Positions 1 through 13,446 of a stretch of DNA of 64,000 nucleotides are shown one piece after another (the stretch's first letter is position 1; the number at the start of each line of letters is the position of its first letter). The notes beneath the pieces are model-generated. The model made no database searches. It was not told the origin of the DNA and saw only the letters and a program-made list of their open reading frames with translations. The stretch spans positions 17,413,282 through 17,477,281 of the forward strand of contig OX439039.1 of assembly GCA_949317995.1 (NCBI GenBank), read 5' to 3'. The DNA comes from Acholoe squamosa. Its lineage: Eukaryota > Annelida > Polychaeta > Phyllodocida > Polynoidae. The translations under genes were made by a program, and so were the position numbers.

Positions 1-910
1 TTGTAGAGATTTGGTCATCAATGCAAGGATTCTATCCAAACTCCTTGATCAATGTACATTATTGCACTCGATCGCATAGATTTACCTTTTCCGGCTGCAT
101 TTGGAATAACGCACTATATTATCAGGCAGAGCAAATCCATTTGCATGGCCATCACCCTCTCGCCTTACAGCCTGTGTGCAAGGGACAGAAATGATCATTT
201 AGCTTGAGTAAAGGTGACACATGGCTGCCATTCAGGTGAGAATTAATGCTGAGTCATGTCATCCGGCAGCCATGTTCTTTTAGCGCTGGTTACCAGAGTA
301 CATGCAGTCTGACCACTGACAAATGACACTGATACCGTAGTGAGCTATACACAGTCTCCTTCTATAACAAGGGGTTGGTACCAGCAGTCACAGAATATTT
401 TCTTTTAAGATAATGGTCATTGTAGGGCTGGTGCAAATCCCATGGAGAGCACAATTGCATACTCCATTCATGCATTATCTTGAGGATTATGGTCAACATC
501 CCTTACAGTATGGCCTCAATATTGTCAAGTCCTTCACGAAGCCATGTGGCGTAGTAAAGGACTACTATTTCACTAAGGCAATAGTCTGTGATGTCACAAA
601 ATGGCCGCTGATGGACCGGAAGTTGATTTATGCATAAGGTTTTACACCGTTGACGGAAATAGACGCGCTGTTGTCGCAAAATAGGAGGAAATGGTGTGGT
701 CATTGTCGTGAAAGTAGGGGAGGAGGCAGGAAACCCTTGGACTCTGTGTTCATTAGTTACTGGAATTTACCAGCGCAGCACATGTTTTCTACTTTGAGTA
801 GAAGTTATTTCTTTTCCTTAAATACATTTAGCATTGCAACATTGATTAACTAAGTCCTTTCATGCGTTTTCGGACCCACCTTTCCCTCATATCTGACACC
901 AACAACTACA
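1..910. other. No recognisable gene
   Basis: Only short open frames without codon bias, splice context or known motifs are present. I see no tRNA, repeat array or transposon end in this stretch. Confidence 0.4.
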
Positions 911-918
911 CCCTCTCT

Positions 919-967
<49 letters not shown>

Positions 968-970
968 TCT
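911..970 (+). repeat. CT-rich microsatellite
   Basis: A run of C followed by a nearly pure CT dinucleotide tract. The open frame across it encodes only Ser/Leu repeats and is not a gene. Confidence 0.9.
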
Positions 971-1003
971 CTTCTTTGGTAACAGGCCGTCTCAGTCCCA
1001 GTC

Positions 1004-1555
1004 TTTTCAGACCCGGTCATTTCAGACCCATGGCCATTTCAGACCCAAGTCATTTCACCCATATGACATGTCTTACATCACAACCCCTCCCTCCTGGCCT
1101 ACTACAGCGGTGCCTGCAGCCTATCTCCCACATTCCAAGTTTACAACAGGGGTGGAGGGAGCACAGATACTATTGTTAGACTTCTAGTTCTATGGCGTAG
1201 GGGCTGTATCCTTAGCTCTTCAATTGTTTCTAGTTCTATTAGATCTTGGAGTTTGATTATTTGGTTCACTATTCATCCCAAATCATATAATTCCACTATC
1301 ACTGCCGATGGACAGCCGACTGCCAATGGGCGGCCAGTGGCTGCCCATTGCTGTGTGTGGTGTGACATACAGTCATTGGCTGGTCACTGGATTGGCTCTA
1401 ATAAAATGTGCAGTGAAACACTGGACCAGCCCTTCTTGATCCGCCCCTGACTTGTGTTTTATGCTGACTCTATTCATGCATTATGCAGGCTCTAATTGAG
1501 TCTATGGGTCTGAAATGGCCTGGGTCTGAAATGACCATGAATCTGAAATGACTTG
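1004..1555. repeat. Inverted-repeat element built of a TCATTTCAGACCC unit
   Basis: The left arm at 1004-1057 carries a roughly 19-bp unit (GGTCATTTCAGACCCATGG type) about three times. The right arm at 1503-1555 carries the same units in reverse complement, with about 445 bp between. The paired arms suggest a small non-autonomous DNA element or foldback. No transposase frame is present and no target-site duplication was identified. Confidence 0.6.
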
Positions 1556-4500
1556 TATTCTCTCCTTTGTTGTTATCCTCCACTGTTTAGAGTTTTCCGT
1601 GCTAAACTGGACAGCCTAACCCCCTCCCCCACAACTCCCTCAAATCTGAGCTCATTCTGTCAGACGCTCAGTGTGGACAATGGACTACAAACTGTTGACC
1701 CTGGGAGGACTTGCCTCAATGGATGGGTCAATTAGAGGCTGTCCTCACCACGGGGGGGGGGGCTAGGAGTGTGAGGGGAGGCTGACTGGGCAGACAATTC
1801 CATATTGTCCTTGTCCACTCTGTGATGTGTGGTGTGCCGTTACATGCCGCTATGGACACCAATAAGTAGAACCCCACTCCTCTCTCATCTCTCTTTCCAT
1901 TTCCCTCCTCGATCCTCTCACTTACCTTTAAAGCAAAACTGCATTCTCTCAGCAGCTCGAGTTATTTATTAATTCATGGCCCTTGACGACTTGGCATAGT
2001 GGGAGATTATAGAGCACCCGTTGGGGGAAAATCTGGTGAGAGAAGTTAAGTAAGAGACAGGGGAAACGAGAGAGAAAAAGGAAAGATGGAGCAAGGCAAC
2101 AGGAGGAATATAATGAAAGGGGGGAGGTGAAACACAGCTTTACACACGTTAAAATGGATAACAGAGGAAGAAATTGGATGACTTAGCAAAGAATGGGCAA
2201 GAGAGTTATTCAGACTAACAGAGGCAGAGACAGGGACGCAGGCGAAAACAATAAAAGCGAAGAATGTGTAAGGGTCCCTTTCTCATTAGCCGAGAGGTCT
2301 AGTGACCTGCTCGGCTAATTAAAACTACCCAGATAGTACCCAGATAGGTCGGCATGATCGTCATCACAAAAACCACTACTTTTTCTCTACTATAGATCAG
2401 CTACTAAAATCATTGGATTGGACTGATATTGGTCTGTATGGCAGGTCTTTTATTAATAGTAATACTACTAAGTAGATATATGTCCTCACATTAAACTAGT
2501 GCTAAACCTAGCAAGTCTATGTTTTTCACACCTATGTAGGATGCCCAACTGCTGGTTTAGCCCGCATGCCCGCATAGTGTATTATGTAATACCTCTACGA
2601 CCTGTCCCCAGTCCTCCTTACCCCCTCCCCTGGCCCCGGGTACTCATGTAAAAAAAAGAGGCAAAATTAGACATTCTAAATCAATCTCTTAAATACAATC
2701 CCCGCATGCGAGATCTCGTCTATTACTGGGACGCATATAAAGAGAAGAGCTATATTCACAGGTAGCTCATGTCGTTGTTACAGGGGGAGAATCCCACCAC
2801 TGAACGTCAGCAGCAAAAAAAAACAAAAAAAAAACACCTGATATAAACCTTTTGAACCCTATCCTGGTTGTGGTTGGAAGTACTTTAAAAGTCAGTATAT
2901 CTAGTCTCTTCTACCCCACCTGCTCCCTACATAGACCATGTTATGTAGGTACATAATACTCTATTATAGAATACAGCCCAGGGCTTCCAGCCCTCCCTCA
3001 GCGGTAGTCCACTGTAGTAGGAGCAAGGGTACAGAAGCAGTGGTGGGGAGTACATCTTTGTTGTCAGTTGCTCATGGGGCGCTGAGCTACTCAGCAGCTT
3101 TTGTTTATGAAGTTTTGAATACCGCAGAGCGATTTTTAAATCGCTGCATGACGAGTTCCATTGTTTTGGTGGAAGCAACGAAGGCATCGAAACACTTTTA
3201 CCTTGGCCGCACTTAAATTAGATTTTAAAAAGTATTTACCAGAATTGCATGAAGATTCTGAAATTAGGAGAAGTTTACATTTTTTTCTAGCAGAGTCCTT
3301 TTTCCCCCTCACCCACCCATACTCTACTGCAATGACCTCTGTCATAGTATAAATAAGAAGAAAATGAAAGAAAGGAAATAGATTTGAAGATTAAAAAGAA
3401 AGAGAACAAATAGAAACATGGTTGAAGATATATACAAGCTTGAACATAAACACCTCTACCCTTTTGAACCTGACTTTTTTGTTACCTAGTAGAGATTGTA
3501 TAGACCCTAGCAGAGAGAAGCGATCTTTCCACAGACACACCATCCAGCGTCCTCACAGGCAAGCTTATGAAGGGATTCCCAGGGCAATTGTTGTCCAACG
3601 TGCATATGCTCGTAGAGTGTGAAATACAGATGTTATACACTATTACTTGCAATGCGTTCAGTAAACCCTCAAGGAAATAGAAAAACTTTAACCAACAACT
3701 ACTTTAAAGGGTTACTCTGTCTTATTGCATTGGTCTATAGATGATGGGTATGGGAGCAGCTCAGAACTCACAGAGTAACTCATAATCTGCCTGACGCACC
3801 ACCTGCCGGGAAGCTGCCAAAGCATACCTGGCCATCTGTGGTAAACGGAGCGTGGGCCGCACCTGGGCCCGGCTCTGTTAGGGGTCAGGTGTATGGAGCA
3901 CAGCTGTCTGGACGGTTTATAGCTGATACCCAGAAAACTCTCTATGCATGGGGGAAAAATGAAGAAAAAATGAAGGGAAAACTCTACAAAAAGGTCGATA
4001 GTATTATCACGTCCACACTGTGAAAAAACTATAAAATCTACCAGAGATCCTCGTAAAACTGAACAGTTAACCACTGTGATTGTATGGCATTGAGCCAGTG
4101 TAGTTTTTTAAAGAAGCCTAAGCTGGCAGTGCGGTGGTACACAAATATACAAGGAATCTCTCTGAAAGTAACAATGGATCTCTGGCAACTTCGGGAGAGA
4201 AATGTGTCTTTATTTCATCAACATCTCTTATAGTGCACAGCATAATGGCCATTGACGTATATATACATACCTGTAGGTATACACAAGAATATAGGAGGAT
4301 GGGGAAGTGAGTGAGTGGGTAATAGACGCCATTTAAACAGCCAAGGTTATATTCATGGCGAGAACTACATTACACAGAGGAATGTGTCAGTGCTCGCACA
4401 TCTGTACACCACATACATCCCGAGGGGATAGGAAAGAGGAGATATAGACCCTTTTAAGTGGGCTAGAGAAGCCCGGGATGGGGAAGAGTTACAGAAAAAG

Positions 4501-7419
4501 AGAAGGCAAAACAAAGGAGGGAGAAACTGGGCGCACATTCCTCTAAACAAATAGCCTCTAATATGTGTTTCTTTTTTGTCTAGATATTTCCTGCATATTC
4601 AGTTATTAGGTGAGTTATTCGGAGCATAATGCACCTGAGCTGCTCCCAGTAAAAGTTGCATCACCTGCAACCCACCGGGTAAACATCTGTGAGGCTGATA
4701 AGAAGTGCTCTACAGCCTGGTCATGTGTGCAAGGGTTGTTTATGCTTTTTATTAATACATAGATCTCCTCTCCAGACTGTATAATAGTTATAACGTCTAA
4801 GAATAGCAACTTGCAGCTGGTCTCTTTATTTAGTCATGCTGGGATGTCAGGTAGTGGCCGAAATGTATGTTTAATATCTTGATAAGAATTAGTGCCAGTT
4901 CATCTATTTGATATCCATAACTATCTGTTTATCATATCTATATAAGTGACATTGCCTTGTACCTGCTTTCCAAATAACAATGCAATGTTTACATATGTAA
5001 AGTAATAAAGGGGCTAATCTGAGAGGAGGAAAATTGATGGATACTAGTTAGGGGTACCATCTGTTTTACTTATCATGCCTGATTCACATATTAACCAATG
5101 TGAAGTGGACCCAACAATCAGTCTCCGGGGAAAATACTAGAACCCCCCTTACCACGGAGAGAATGGGACTGCATTCTATCTCTATCTGGACCTGGATGAG
5201 ATGGGGGTTGGTTCTCAGTATATTGTTGTGTATCAACTGTCTATAGGCACTTGGATAACTGAGGGCCGCACTCTAGCGTAGGTCCTGTTTTGGTTAAGCA
5301 TCCTCTCAGAGCCTCCAGATCTTTTCTCACTCTGCCCCCCCCCACTGTCCATAATACTTGGGCTAGAGGGGTGGTAATGGTCTTGTTTTAGCCACAAGAA
5401 AATGATGGTCAATCTGAATATAATTATACTTGAGGAGAGATGGGATATGTACACTTGTTGATGGTATGAACTGACATGTTACAGGACATATAATGAAATA
5501 ATGTGATTTTGAGAAATTTGGAAACTGTGGGTACTTGGTATTATGTTTTTGGTCAACCATTCAAAGGGCCTGTAGTCTACCAGTTGATACCTAACCTCAT
5601 AGAGCCAGTAATCCCCCCCCTCCCCATCCACTATACCTGAACTAAGATAGAGCAGTTCACGGGAGCAGCTCGTGATGGTTATACGAGCCCGGTATGACTC
5701 GGGGGCATCCCGCTGGGCCTTCACGTGTCCTGAGTATCAAAGATAACCCTCCTGGGCAGGGAGTAATTGATGGTGGTGGTGAGGCATTATACGATGAGCT
5801 ACTCACCATACACTACCTACCCCCACCTGAGCTGAACCATATAGCACCTACCCCCACCTGAGCTCCTCCCACCACTAAGAGATAAGCCGCTCTGCTTTTT
5901 AAACTTCAGGTGCTATGTAGTACTTTGAAAGAATTTTCAGCTTTTTGTATTTTTGTCAACAAGAATTATGAATACAACCATGATTTGCCTATCAAAATTG
6001 TGATGGCCCCATACGACAGTTGCATCCCTATCATTATGGTATTACCTGTTATATGAATGAAACCCTGCTAGTATAGTCCTACTATGGCTGTGCAATCATG
6101 CATTTAGCCATTCATGACAGATGGGTATAAGTACAGCAGTATGCAGTCCTAGAAGTCACTGAGCAGTGTCCGCGAAGTCAAAAATCTTACATGCGCCAAT
6201 TTGGCCGGTGTTGAAGCCCATTACACAAGACATTTTTCCATGCAACAGCCAATATCATAAAAATTTGTAGTATCTATGGTTAGAACTGGGCACTCTAAAT
6301 TAAATCTTTAACAGTTTAATCAGTACAGGTTTTATGTTGTAGAATAAGGAAAAATTCAACACCGTCCAAGATGGCCTGTGTGGAAATGGTCTACACCGGA
6401 CATTTTTGACGTAAATAGGACCAAAATGTCTGGTGTGGCAGGTGTACTTCATGGACATACATATACACCAGCTGTTCCCTGTCCTAAAGCAGTGGCAAAT
6501 TTCAAACTCAAGTACATCCTAGCAGTCCCCTGTCTTTGACTTCCTACCTTTAGACACGGTCCGTTGTCAGTTTATTGTCAGTAAATGCCGATATAATAAC
6601 CAGTACCCTATTCTGTGTGTAAACCTGTTGATCAACTGTATATGATGAACAATATGGCGGCCCCTATAGGCACACTCAATGTATGTGTATAAACATTGGA
6701 GTCAGCTGTGAGATTTGCTGCATTATACCATACAGACTGCGGTGCACCTCTACCTGATGGCTTTACCAGCTGAGTTAAATTTGTGCACTGTGGTTATAGT
6801 TACACTATGGGAGGTTTCCTAACTCACTAAGTGCCGCATAGTGTTTAATACACTGGACCCATTGGCCAAAATGACATATCAATGCAGCCCTGTCGAGTGA
6901 CTCATGCTAGCATGTGAGGCAGGCCTCTCCTATCTGTATCATTTCTGCAAGATTAAAGCCATTGCAAATAGACCAATTAAATCGAAATTCATGCATCATG
7001 ACGACTGACCTGAGCTCAAGGGACATTATGTGCCCCTAGAATGGCTGGTGAGTGGGGGGGGGTGAAAGTAAAGGTTCATATGTTCTCCATTTGCCTTTAT
7101 GAAGTGTTGCCCTTTGGCCTTTGACAGGATTATGATGTGGGTAGGGCGTATGTTCAGCCAAGCTAAAACCAATCGTAGGGTGATTCTACGACAAATCTAC
7201 CAGCCAGCCATGTCAGAAGCCAACCGACAGCTGTATTAGACATGACTTTTATCCATAAATCTTGCTGAGGCTTTATAGAACTCAGCTCCAGTCCGTATCT
7301 GAGTGTTATAGAACATAACAAAGTAATTCGATAAAGATTTCAGCTGGTTACCAAGAAATGAAAAAATGCCAGGGGGAGGGGTGGGGGGTACTCACTATAT
7401 ATGATGGTATCTGCCAAAC
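1556..7419. other. Non-coding host DNA, no gene recognised
   Basis: Mixed-composition DNA with frequent stops in all frames. Minor structures are A-rich runs near 2813-2835, a 19-bp direct repeat (ACCTACCCCCACCTGAGCT) at 5815-5833 and 5846-5864, and a hairpin with 14-bp arms (one mismatch) at 6393-6406 and 6423-6436. Upstream exons of the semaphorin gene may lie here or outside the window, but none could be identified. Confidence 0.4.
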
Positions 7420-7725
7420 TACCGACCCCCTAAATCCAGGCAATATGACAGCCCCTAGATTTTAGGGCATATGGAGCTACCACCCACTAATTTCAGGGCA
7501 TTTGAAGGGACTGTTCCTGAAATTTCCAGAAATATGTGCAGCATGGACCCTAAAATGTACAGTATTTTTTTTCTTGTGAAGAGAAGATATTTACCACCCC
7601 CTATTTTTGAGGTGCACACACAGTTACTGCCCCCTATATTTGAGATGTTCACACAGTTTCCGCCCCCTTTTTATGTGGGGCACATAGTTACCGCTCCCTA
7701 AATTTCCATCTGACCGCCCCCGCTT
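7420..7725 (+). repeat. Degenerate ~33-bp tandem array
   Basis: Units of the form TTACCGCCCCCTA-TTTGAG-(A/T)G-TTCACACAG recur at about 7590-7622, 7624-7656, 7657-7687 and 7688-7714. More diverged relatives begin near 7422 and 7453. The open frames on both strands across the array arise from its repeat structure. Confidence 0.65.
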
Positions 7726-9612
7726 CTGGAGCCCATTTAGCAGTCGGTAGCCTATTCTGAGCACTTTTAGATCCATATTGCTTCTTAAGATATTGTATAG
7801 TGACCCTACATAAACTGATGGTTCTTTGTTGCTTGGCTCGCTACATGTCATCTTCCACAGTAAAATAGCAACAGTATGCAGTTACCAGTAGGCCCATTCA
7901 AGTGCTGTCACGAGGGATCCCTTTCAACGAATGACACCAAAAGCTTCTGTGTTCTGGGTGTTGTGAATCAAGATAAAGAATAGACAAATGGTGCTGAGGC
8001 TTTGAGTGTCTCACCCAGGGGGGTAACAGCTACAGGTTAGCTGCCATTATGTCAGGCCATTCTGTCAGCACCACTGCTGTTACCTAAAGCTGCCATTGTG
8101 AAGATCTATTCGTCCATCTATAGTAAATCCTGAAGGGGAAAGGTAGTAGATGTATGTGTTTCATGCGATCTATGCTGCCCTATTGATGAAGGGTCAGAAA
8201 TGCACAGAAATGACAATGCTTAGGCCAGCATCCTATATCACCTCTTAATGTTTATTTTCTTAGTATTTTTGCTGCAATCTGAGTCAAAGCAATTCAAAGT
8301 GCCTTCACTTAAAATGGCATGATTCATGTATTAGTTCTAAGCTTCGTGACACTACATATACATTGTAGGTAAAGACGATTTCTCAGGAAACCTAAAAGTG
8401 TTAGCACCATGGACCTTTAAGGATCAGCCAATAATTTAGCAATGCTAACAAGACGTTACGAAATACCCTACAGAGGACCCATGGTTATGTAGAGGCTTCA
8501 GTCACCCCTTCCTACAGGGTGGGTATGTGTTGCCTTAAACATACATTTTCTGCCCTAAGATCCTTACCTATCAGTACTACTTATCTGTAGTTACATGAAG
8601 CAAAGCTTCCAATAGCCTTATGCCAATCTCGGACTTCAGCTCTTGTCAATGGGATTTTGATTTTGCTCAAGTGGACTTTTTGGATCCTATTTGCTGGGGG
8701 GCATTGAGACATACAATCTAGGATTAGAATCTTATGGTAACAATTGACAGCCGTTTCTGTAAATGGGTCAAGAACTTCTCTCTGATGTTATCTCATATGT
8801 AACTTCTGTAAACCCTTCATCCTTACCCTTTAATAAGTAGAGAAGAAAATAAATGGTGCGAAGTCAAGGACTTCGTTCTACGATTTTGGATCACTATGCT
8901 GTCCTTGGAGGGCTAAGATAAACTTATGACCACAACATTTGCTCTCTGGGAATTGTTGAGGAATAAACAGAGCCTTCCTTGACACCTTTAGGTAGAGCCC
9001 CCTGCCCTAAGGGCCTGGATCAGATGGACGCTGTGCTGTCAGGAGGTGGGAGAGGTTTAGCATTCCTTACATACCGAGGTATTGTACAGTATTGTCAGGA
9101 ACCTCCTGAGGGACCTTAAACAATGGACCTTTGTCTTGCACAGCTACCCGCATGGACTGAAGCAATTTGTATCGCCTCCCCCGCCGACTATCACCGCCAC
9201 CTCTCTTTCACCACCTCTCCTTATACCATATACCAGATCACAGGGCCTAAGTCGGGCCTAAGCTGCTAAGGTCAGAAGGAAAATGTGTTATTCCGGTGTC
9301 TTATATGCTCCTTTGAAATATGCCTCATACGGGGTTTCTTAGTCTATTACATAGTATAAACACTAGATGGCAAACCAACACCACCTTTAAAGTACCAGTG
9401 ATACCACTAATACAATTATAAAAACGTAGGGTAACTAGGATTTCCCAAAAGCCCATCATAAAATAGACAAGAGAAAGTCATACACGATCTTATAAAGTAT
9501 ATAGTGACCCCACAGCCCTTTTCAGTATAGATCTAGAGTCGCTTTCACGCTGTAAACATAACAGAAAACAACGTTTTTTTTTTAGTTCTTGACCTCCTGG
9601 GTATAGGCCTAT
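7726..9612. other. Non-coding host DNA, no gene recognised
   Basis: No exon, RNA gene or transposon end was recognised. Scattered short copies of the dispersed GGACCTTTAAGG-type motif occur, for example near 8408 and 8895. Confidence 0.4.
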
Positions 9613-9825
9613 ACGTGGTAGATAAACACCGAGTTTGGTCACTGTATTCACTATATAGACAACAGGCTGTCATACAACTTATGCCACACTTGTCACCCAC
9701 TCAAACCCATTCACAACTGGGTAATGAGGAGGGGGTGGACCTCATCAACTTACAACAGCTATACGCAATATATTACCTGTGCTTTTCCATTGTCTTTCAA
9801 CCCAAGTGTGGTATAACTTTGGATT
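9613..9825 (+). repeat. Dispersed repeat, copy 1 (deleted right arm)
   Basis: Shares GGTAGATAAACACCGAGT, the ACTGTATTCACTA block, TAGACAACAGGCTGT, CTTATGCCA and AAGTGTGGTATAA, in order, with the copy at 11194-11410. Compared with that copy it lacks the second half of the central foldback. Confidence 0.7.
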
Positions 9826-11193
9826 CACTCTGCAACACTGCATCTGTATAACTCTGCCCTTTAGTGTCCAAAGTTCAGGACTAACTTCCTACATTCCTTC
9901 GTCCCGGAAGACTATTACATGCTTCCTTTTCTAACCCTGCTCTTCTATGTATTCCTTCCGCTTTTCGCCTGAATACCACTTCCAATCCCCTGAACTCCTG
10001 TGCCTGCTGTACTCCTCCAAATCTCCGAATTCCCATGGTTCAACTGGTACAGTGCAAGCTTTTCTTTTATTATTTGTATTACAAATATACATTCGTTTAC
10101 ATGATATTTACCATGCTTGTATCCAGAATTTGTGTAAGCTTCAGTGAAGGATGCGTCCATTAGACAATGTAGGGGAGGCCTATATATATGTATAATGAGT
10201 GCATTGAAGCACTGTGGGCCGCTAAAGGATTATCCATTACTCTCTCTCTCTCACCCCCAGCTGTCTAGAAGTCATATTTTATCGTTGCCCTTTTCACAGA
10301 TCCAAAGAAAACTGCGTGTTGTGTACCTTTTGTCTGCCACCTTAAGCCACCAGCCATTCCACACACACACACAGCACACACCACCCCCTCCCTCACCTCT
10401 TTCAGCGCTCATCAAAATGTCATCACGACATACATGGGGTACATGGCTTTCTTTTACTGCCGCTGGCTGCTATTTTTATTGTTTCTTCCTCCTTACTATA
10501 CGGCTCTTTATCTATCATCGTCCTCCTTATGGCAATGGGTCGCACGATGATATACACACAAGCCAAACGTGCCTCCACAGCAAGGGATAACCCTTTACCG
10601 CTAACATGTTGGGTCAGGATGCAGCAATCTGGTGAGTCTATTCGCCAGCAGTGGATTGGTGATCGATGCCGACCCTACATAATAATGATAATTGTTTCAA
10701 TACTGTTGGATCTCATTTAGGATTCCCTTGGTAGCCCAGGATCTTATCTATATATGTATCATATCATCCAAAGGAGTTTGCGTAAGCAATATGCTGCCCT
10801 TAGAGGGATAGTGGATCTTTTTTTCTCTCTGTCTTGTTTTTGCTGACATAAGGTATGATACCTTGTCACAACTGATGAGGCTATTTTGGTACTGATGTTG
10901 TACAGACGGAGGAACTGAGGGGTTCCCTCTATCTATAAAAGGGATGAGAAAAGTTAATAAGGCAGGATCTGGATAGAAATAATATCTCTCGTTAGACATT
11001 TCCTCAGGAAGATGGCAAGGCCCTTTACTCAGTTTTAGACTTATCCTCTTTCGACTGCAATTTGAGATAATGTTCAGGCATGAGCTAGAGGAATAAGGAT
11101 GCAAAATTCCCCAAAATATTTAGGAACGACAAGTATAATTTACCCTTCAGCTCCAATAAGGGTCCTGTTGCCTGGCCCACACAGTATTTACAA
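9826..11193. other. Spacer between two dispersed-repeat copies
   Basis: No gene is supported. A 148-codon frame from 10144 and an internal ATG at 10417 encode a hydrophobic stretch, but there is no splice donor at a sensible place and no recognised domain. It could be a signal-peptide exon, but this is weak. Confidence 0.3.
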
Positions 11194-11410
11194 GTGGTAG
11201 ATAAACACCGAGTATGGGCACTGTATTCACTACATAGACAACAGGCTGTTGTCTATATACTGGCTACACTGTCCACCGAGGTGTTTATCTCACTTATGCC
11301 AGCCACACTGTTCACGCATTCAAAATTCTTTACAAGCTTGGGAATGGGGGAGTGTGCATGTGCTCAGGGAACCCTTGTCAATCCACCCAAGTGTGGTATA
11401 AAACTTAATA
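11194..11410 (+). repeat. Dispersed repeat, copy 2, with foldback core
   Basis: Second copy of the repeat at 9613-9825. GATAAACACC at 11200-11209 pairs with GGTGTTTATC at 11280-11289, and the centre 11235-11255 is TAGACAACA-GGC-TGTTGTCTA, a perfect 9-bp stem. The whole 11200-11289 block folds on itself, as expected for a miniature foldback element. Confidence 0.7.
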
Positions 11411-12995
11411 TAGAAGCGAGCATGAATCAGTTCTAGGAATGGCTATATTGGTCGTGGCCTATTAAAAGCAACACATTTCTCGGCAAGTTCTTGACACAAT
11501 GTCCGTACTTTCTACAGTATACAATAGGGCCTTTGATGCCTAATGGGGACAATACCTTACAACAAGGGAAAGCTTTGTTATTGTCAAAAAGTGTTAAACA
11601 TTTGAGGGTTGAACGATACATTATATATCACCACGTCCATTTGCTAGCATCATGTGTAAATCATTAGCAGTCAGTCGTCAGTCGTTTCTGAAACCTCCCC
11701 AGCCGGGAGGGTGATGTGGGCATGGGCAGTGGGGCTCTAAACATATGGGTCATAGAAAATAAGAGAGAAATTTATCAAAATCACAAAATCATTGAAAGAT
11801 TAGATGGAAAATGAACAGAAAAATCGAAAATAAATCAGGAATTTTTAAACCTTAGGATATGTAGAAAATGTACAGCCAATTGAGTAAAAGAAATAACTCC
11901 TTTATGAAAAATAGAGAGATTTGTAAACCAGGGGTCAGACGTAGGAGGCCTCAATTGGACCCTTATCTTATCTCTTATCCCTGATCTTCTCAAAACTTCT
12001 CCCGACTGACCACTGACTGATTAGTGCAACCTTGGTGAGAACCAGGTTACCAGAACTGTATCCATGTATCATTTCAATGGAGTCGATGCACTTGATGTGT
12101 TGGCCCAGCATGATACGCCAATGCAGCACACGCAAGTAGACTCACAAGCAGTTTATACATTAAAACGCAGCATTGCGCGGATGCATGAGAATAAGCTTGA
12201 AGCACCATGTGGTTCTTAAGGGGCTAGGAAACAAAGTGTCCCATGAAGTAAAGATTTGGTATTTTAGTGGTACTTGCTTTTGTGTCAGACTTTCCTTCAG
12301 TAAAGTGGGGAGTTGTATAGTAATTTATAACAGAAATACACAGAAAGACCTTTGTCCCCAAAGGTAACAAGTACCCACGATTGGTACCTCAGACAATGCG
12401 GATTTACAGTTCTGAAGTGTCCTTGACATTCAATGACGTGTACAAATCCTTGCACTAATCCCCTCCATTGTGTCACGTGGCAAGGACCTATGTATAGGCA
12501 CAGTAGGTGAACCCTTTAAAGGTCGGCAAATCATTGCCCTACATGGGCATGCCAGCCATACATCATATTTATCATATCTATAGGTATTTTATTAATGCAT
12601 AAGCTGTTCAGATTAATCCTCAAGGTAGTATGATAACTCAAAGTTGCATTTTATTTTATATGAGTGTATCAGCATGTTTACCAAGATGCTATAGGTCTTC
12701 ATGGCACATTAATGAGTCCTCCCAGAGCTATGCATCAAGGCTCCATTTAAGCACCCTGCCAGCAAAAGGTCACAACTGAGGGTTATGTTAACAATAGTAA
12801 AGCAGTCAAGTGCCACTTCCTCCATGCCCAATTACCACGTGATCAACGGTAAAGCAGAAAGTATTTCTGTGCGACCTCTGTTTTAATTAATAGCACAAAC
12901 TATACACTGCAAAAGGTCAGGAATGCAAAGTGGAACCCTGCTACTTCAATGTGGTAATCTCTCAATATCGACCTAAGAAAGTGTGCGATGCGTCA
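11411..12995. other. Non-coding host DNA, no gene recognised
   Basis: Only short chance frames. A block near 12103-12147 matches one near 63428-63468 (CAGCATGAT-CGCCAATG then GACTCA) and belongs to the dispersed motif family. Confidence 0.4.
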
Positions 12996-13121
12996 ATTGT
13001 TAACATTTTACCATTTTTGTTTTCATCAATGATAGAAGCAGCTTGTTAGAAGGGCCGCACACGGTGTCCCCACTCAGAGCACCCTTCCAAATTGGCTGCT
13101 TCTAGATACAATGTTAACAAT
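12996..13121. repeat. Foldback (MITE-like) repeat just upstream of the semaphorin exon
   Basis: Ends ATTGTTAACATT (12996-13007) and AATGTTAACAAT (13110-13121) are inverted copies. Inside, TAGAAGCAGC (13033-13042) pairs perfectly with GCTGCTTCTA (13095-13104), and GAAGGG (13049-13054) pairs with CCCTTC (13082-13087). The nested pairing makes a single hairpin about 126 bp long. No clear target-site duplication. Confidence 0.6.
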
Positions 13122-13352
13122 GTATAGGCCTATTCTGGTTCTAGCTCTAGTGGTTCCTTACTCCTGGCATAGGGTGAAATGCCTCCATCCGATGATATCT
13201 CGAATCCAGTCTTCAAAGAGTGTGATGTCATGTCTATGTGTGACATATATGATTGATTCAAGCATTGCCCAATACGTTGTATTTGTTATGTGTCTAAAGT
13301 CATTTTTGTACTGGCATCATCTAATCGATGTGTATTTTCTGTGTACTTTCAG

Positions 13353-13446
13353 ACAAGAAGTCATTTCGGGACACAAGTACATCCCGGGGGTACTACAGAC
13401 AGATGGTCATAGACCAAGCCAACCACTATGTCTACGTAGGAGCCAT
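13353..13446 (+). CDS. Internal exon of a semaphorin-type gene (N-terminal part of the Sema domain)
   Basis: Internal exon of 94 bp. Acceptor: pyrimidine-rich TTTCTGTGTACTTTCAG ending at 13352. Donor: GTAAGT at 13447. It begins with the last two bases of a codon and ends with AT, so it is spliced in phase 1 at its start and phase 2 at its end. The 30 full codons include YYRQMVIDQANHYVYVGA, which resembles strand A/B of Sema domains (YRTF-LD-ALYVGAM in class 2 semaphorins, family knowledge). Semaphorins are secreted or membrane-bound guidance cues that bind plexins; plexins also carry Sema domains and cannot be excluded from so short a piece. The exon with the signal peptide was not found. The LTR retrotransposon starts 228 bp downstream in the intron. 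Confidence 0.68.

Noticed and set aside
10144..10590. 148-codon frame with a hydrophobic segment as a signal-peptide exon
   Set aside because: No donor site in the right phase (a phase-1 end is needed) and the upstream part is low-complexity.
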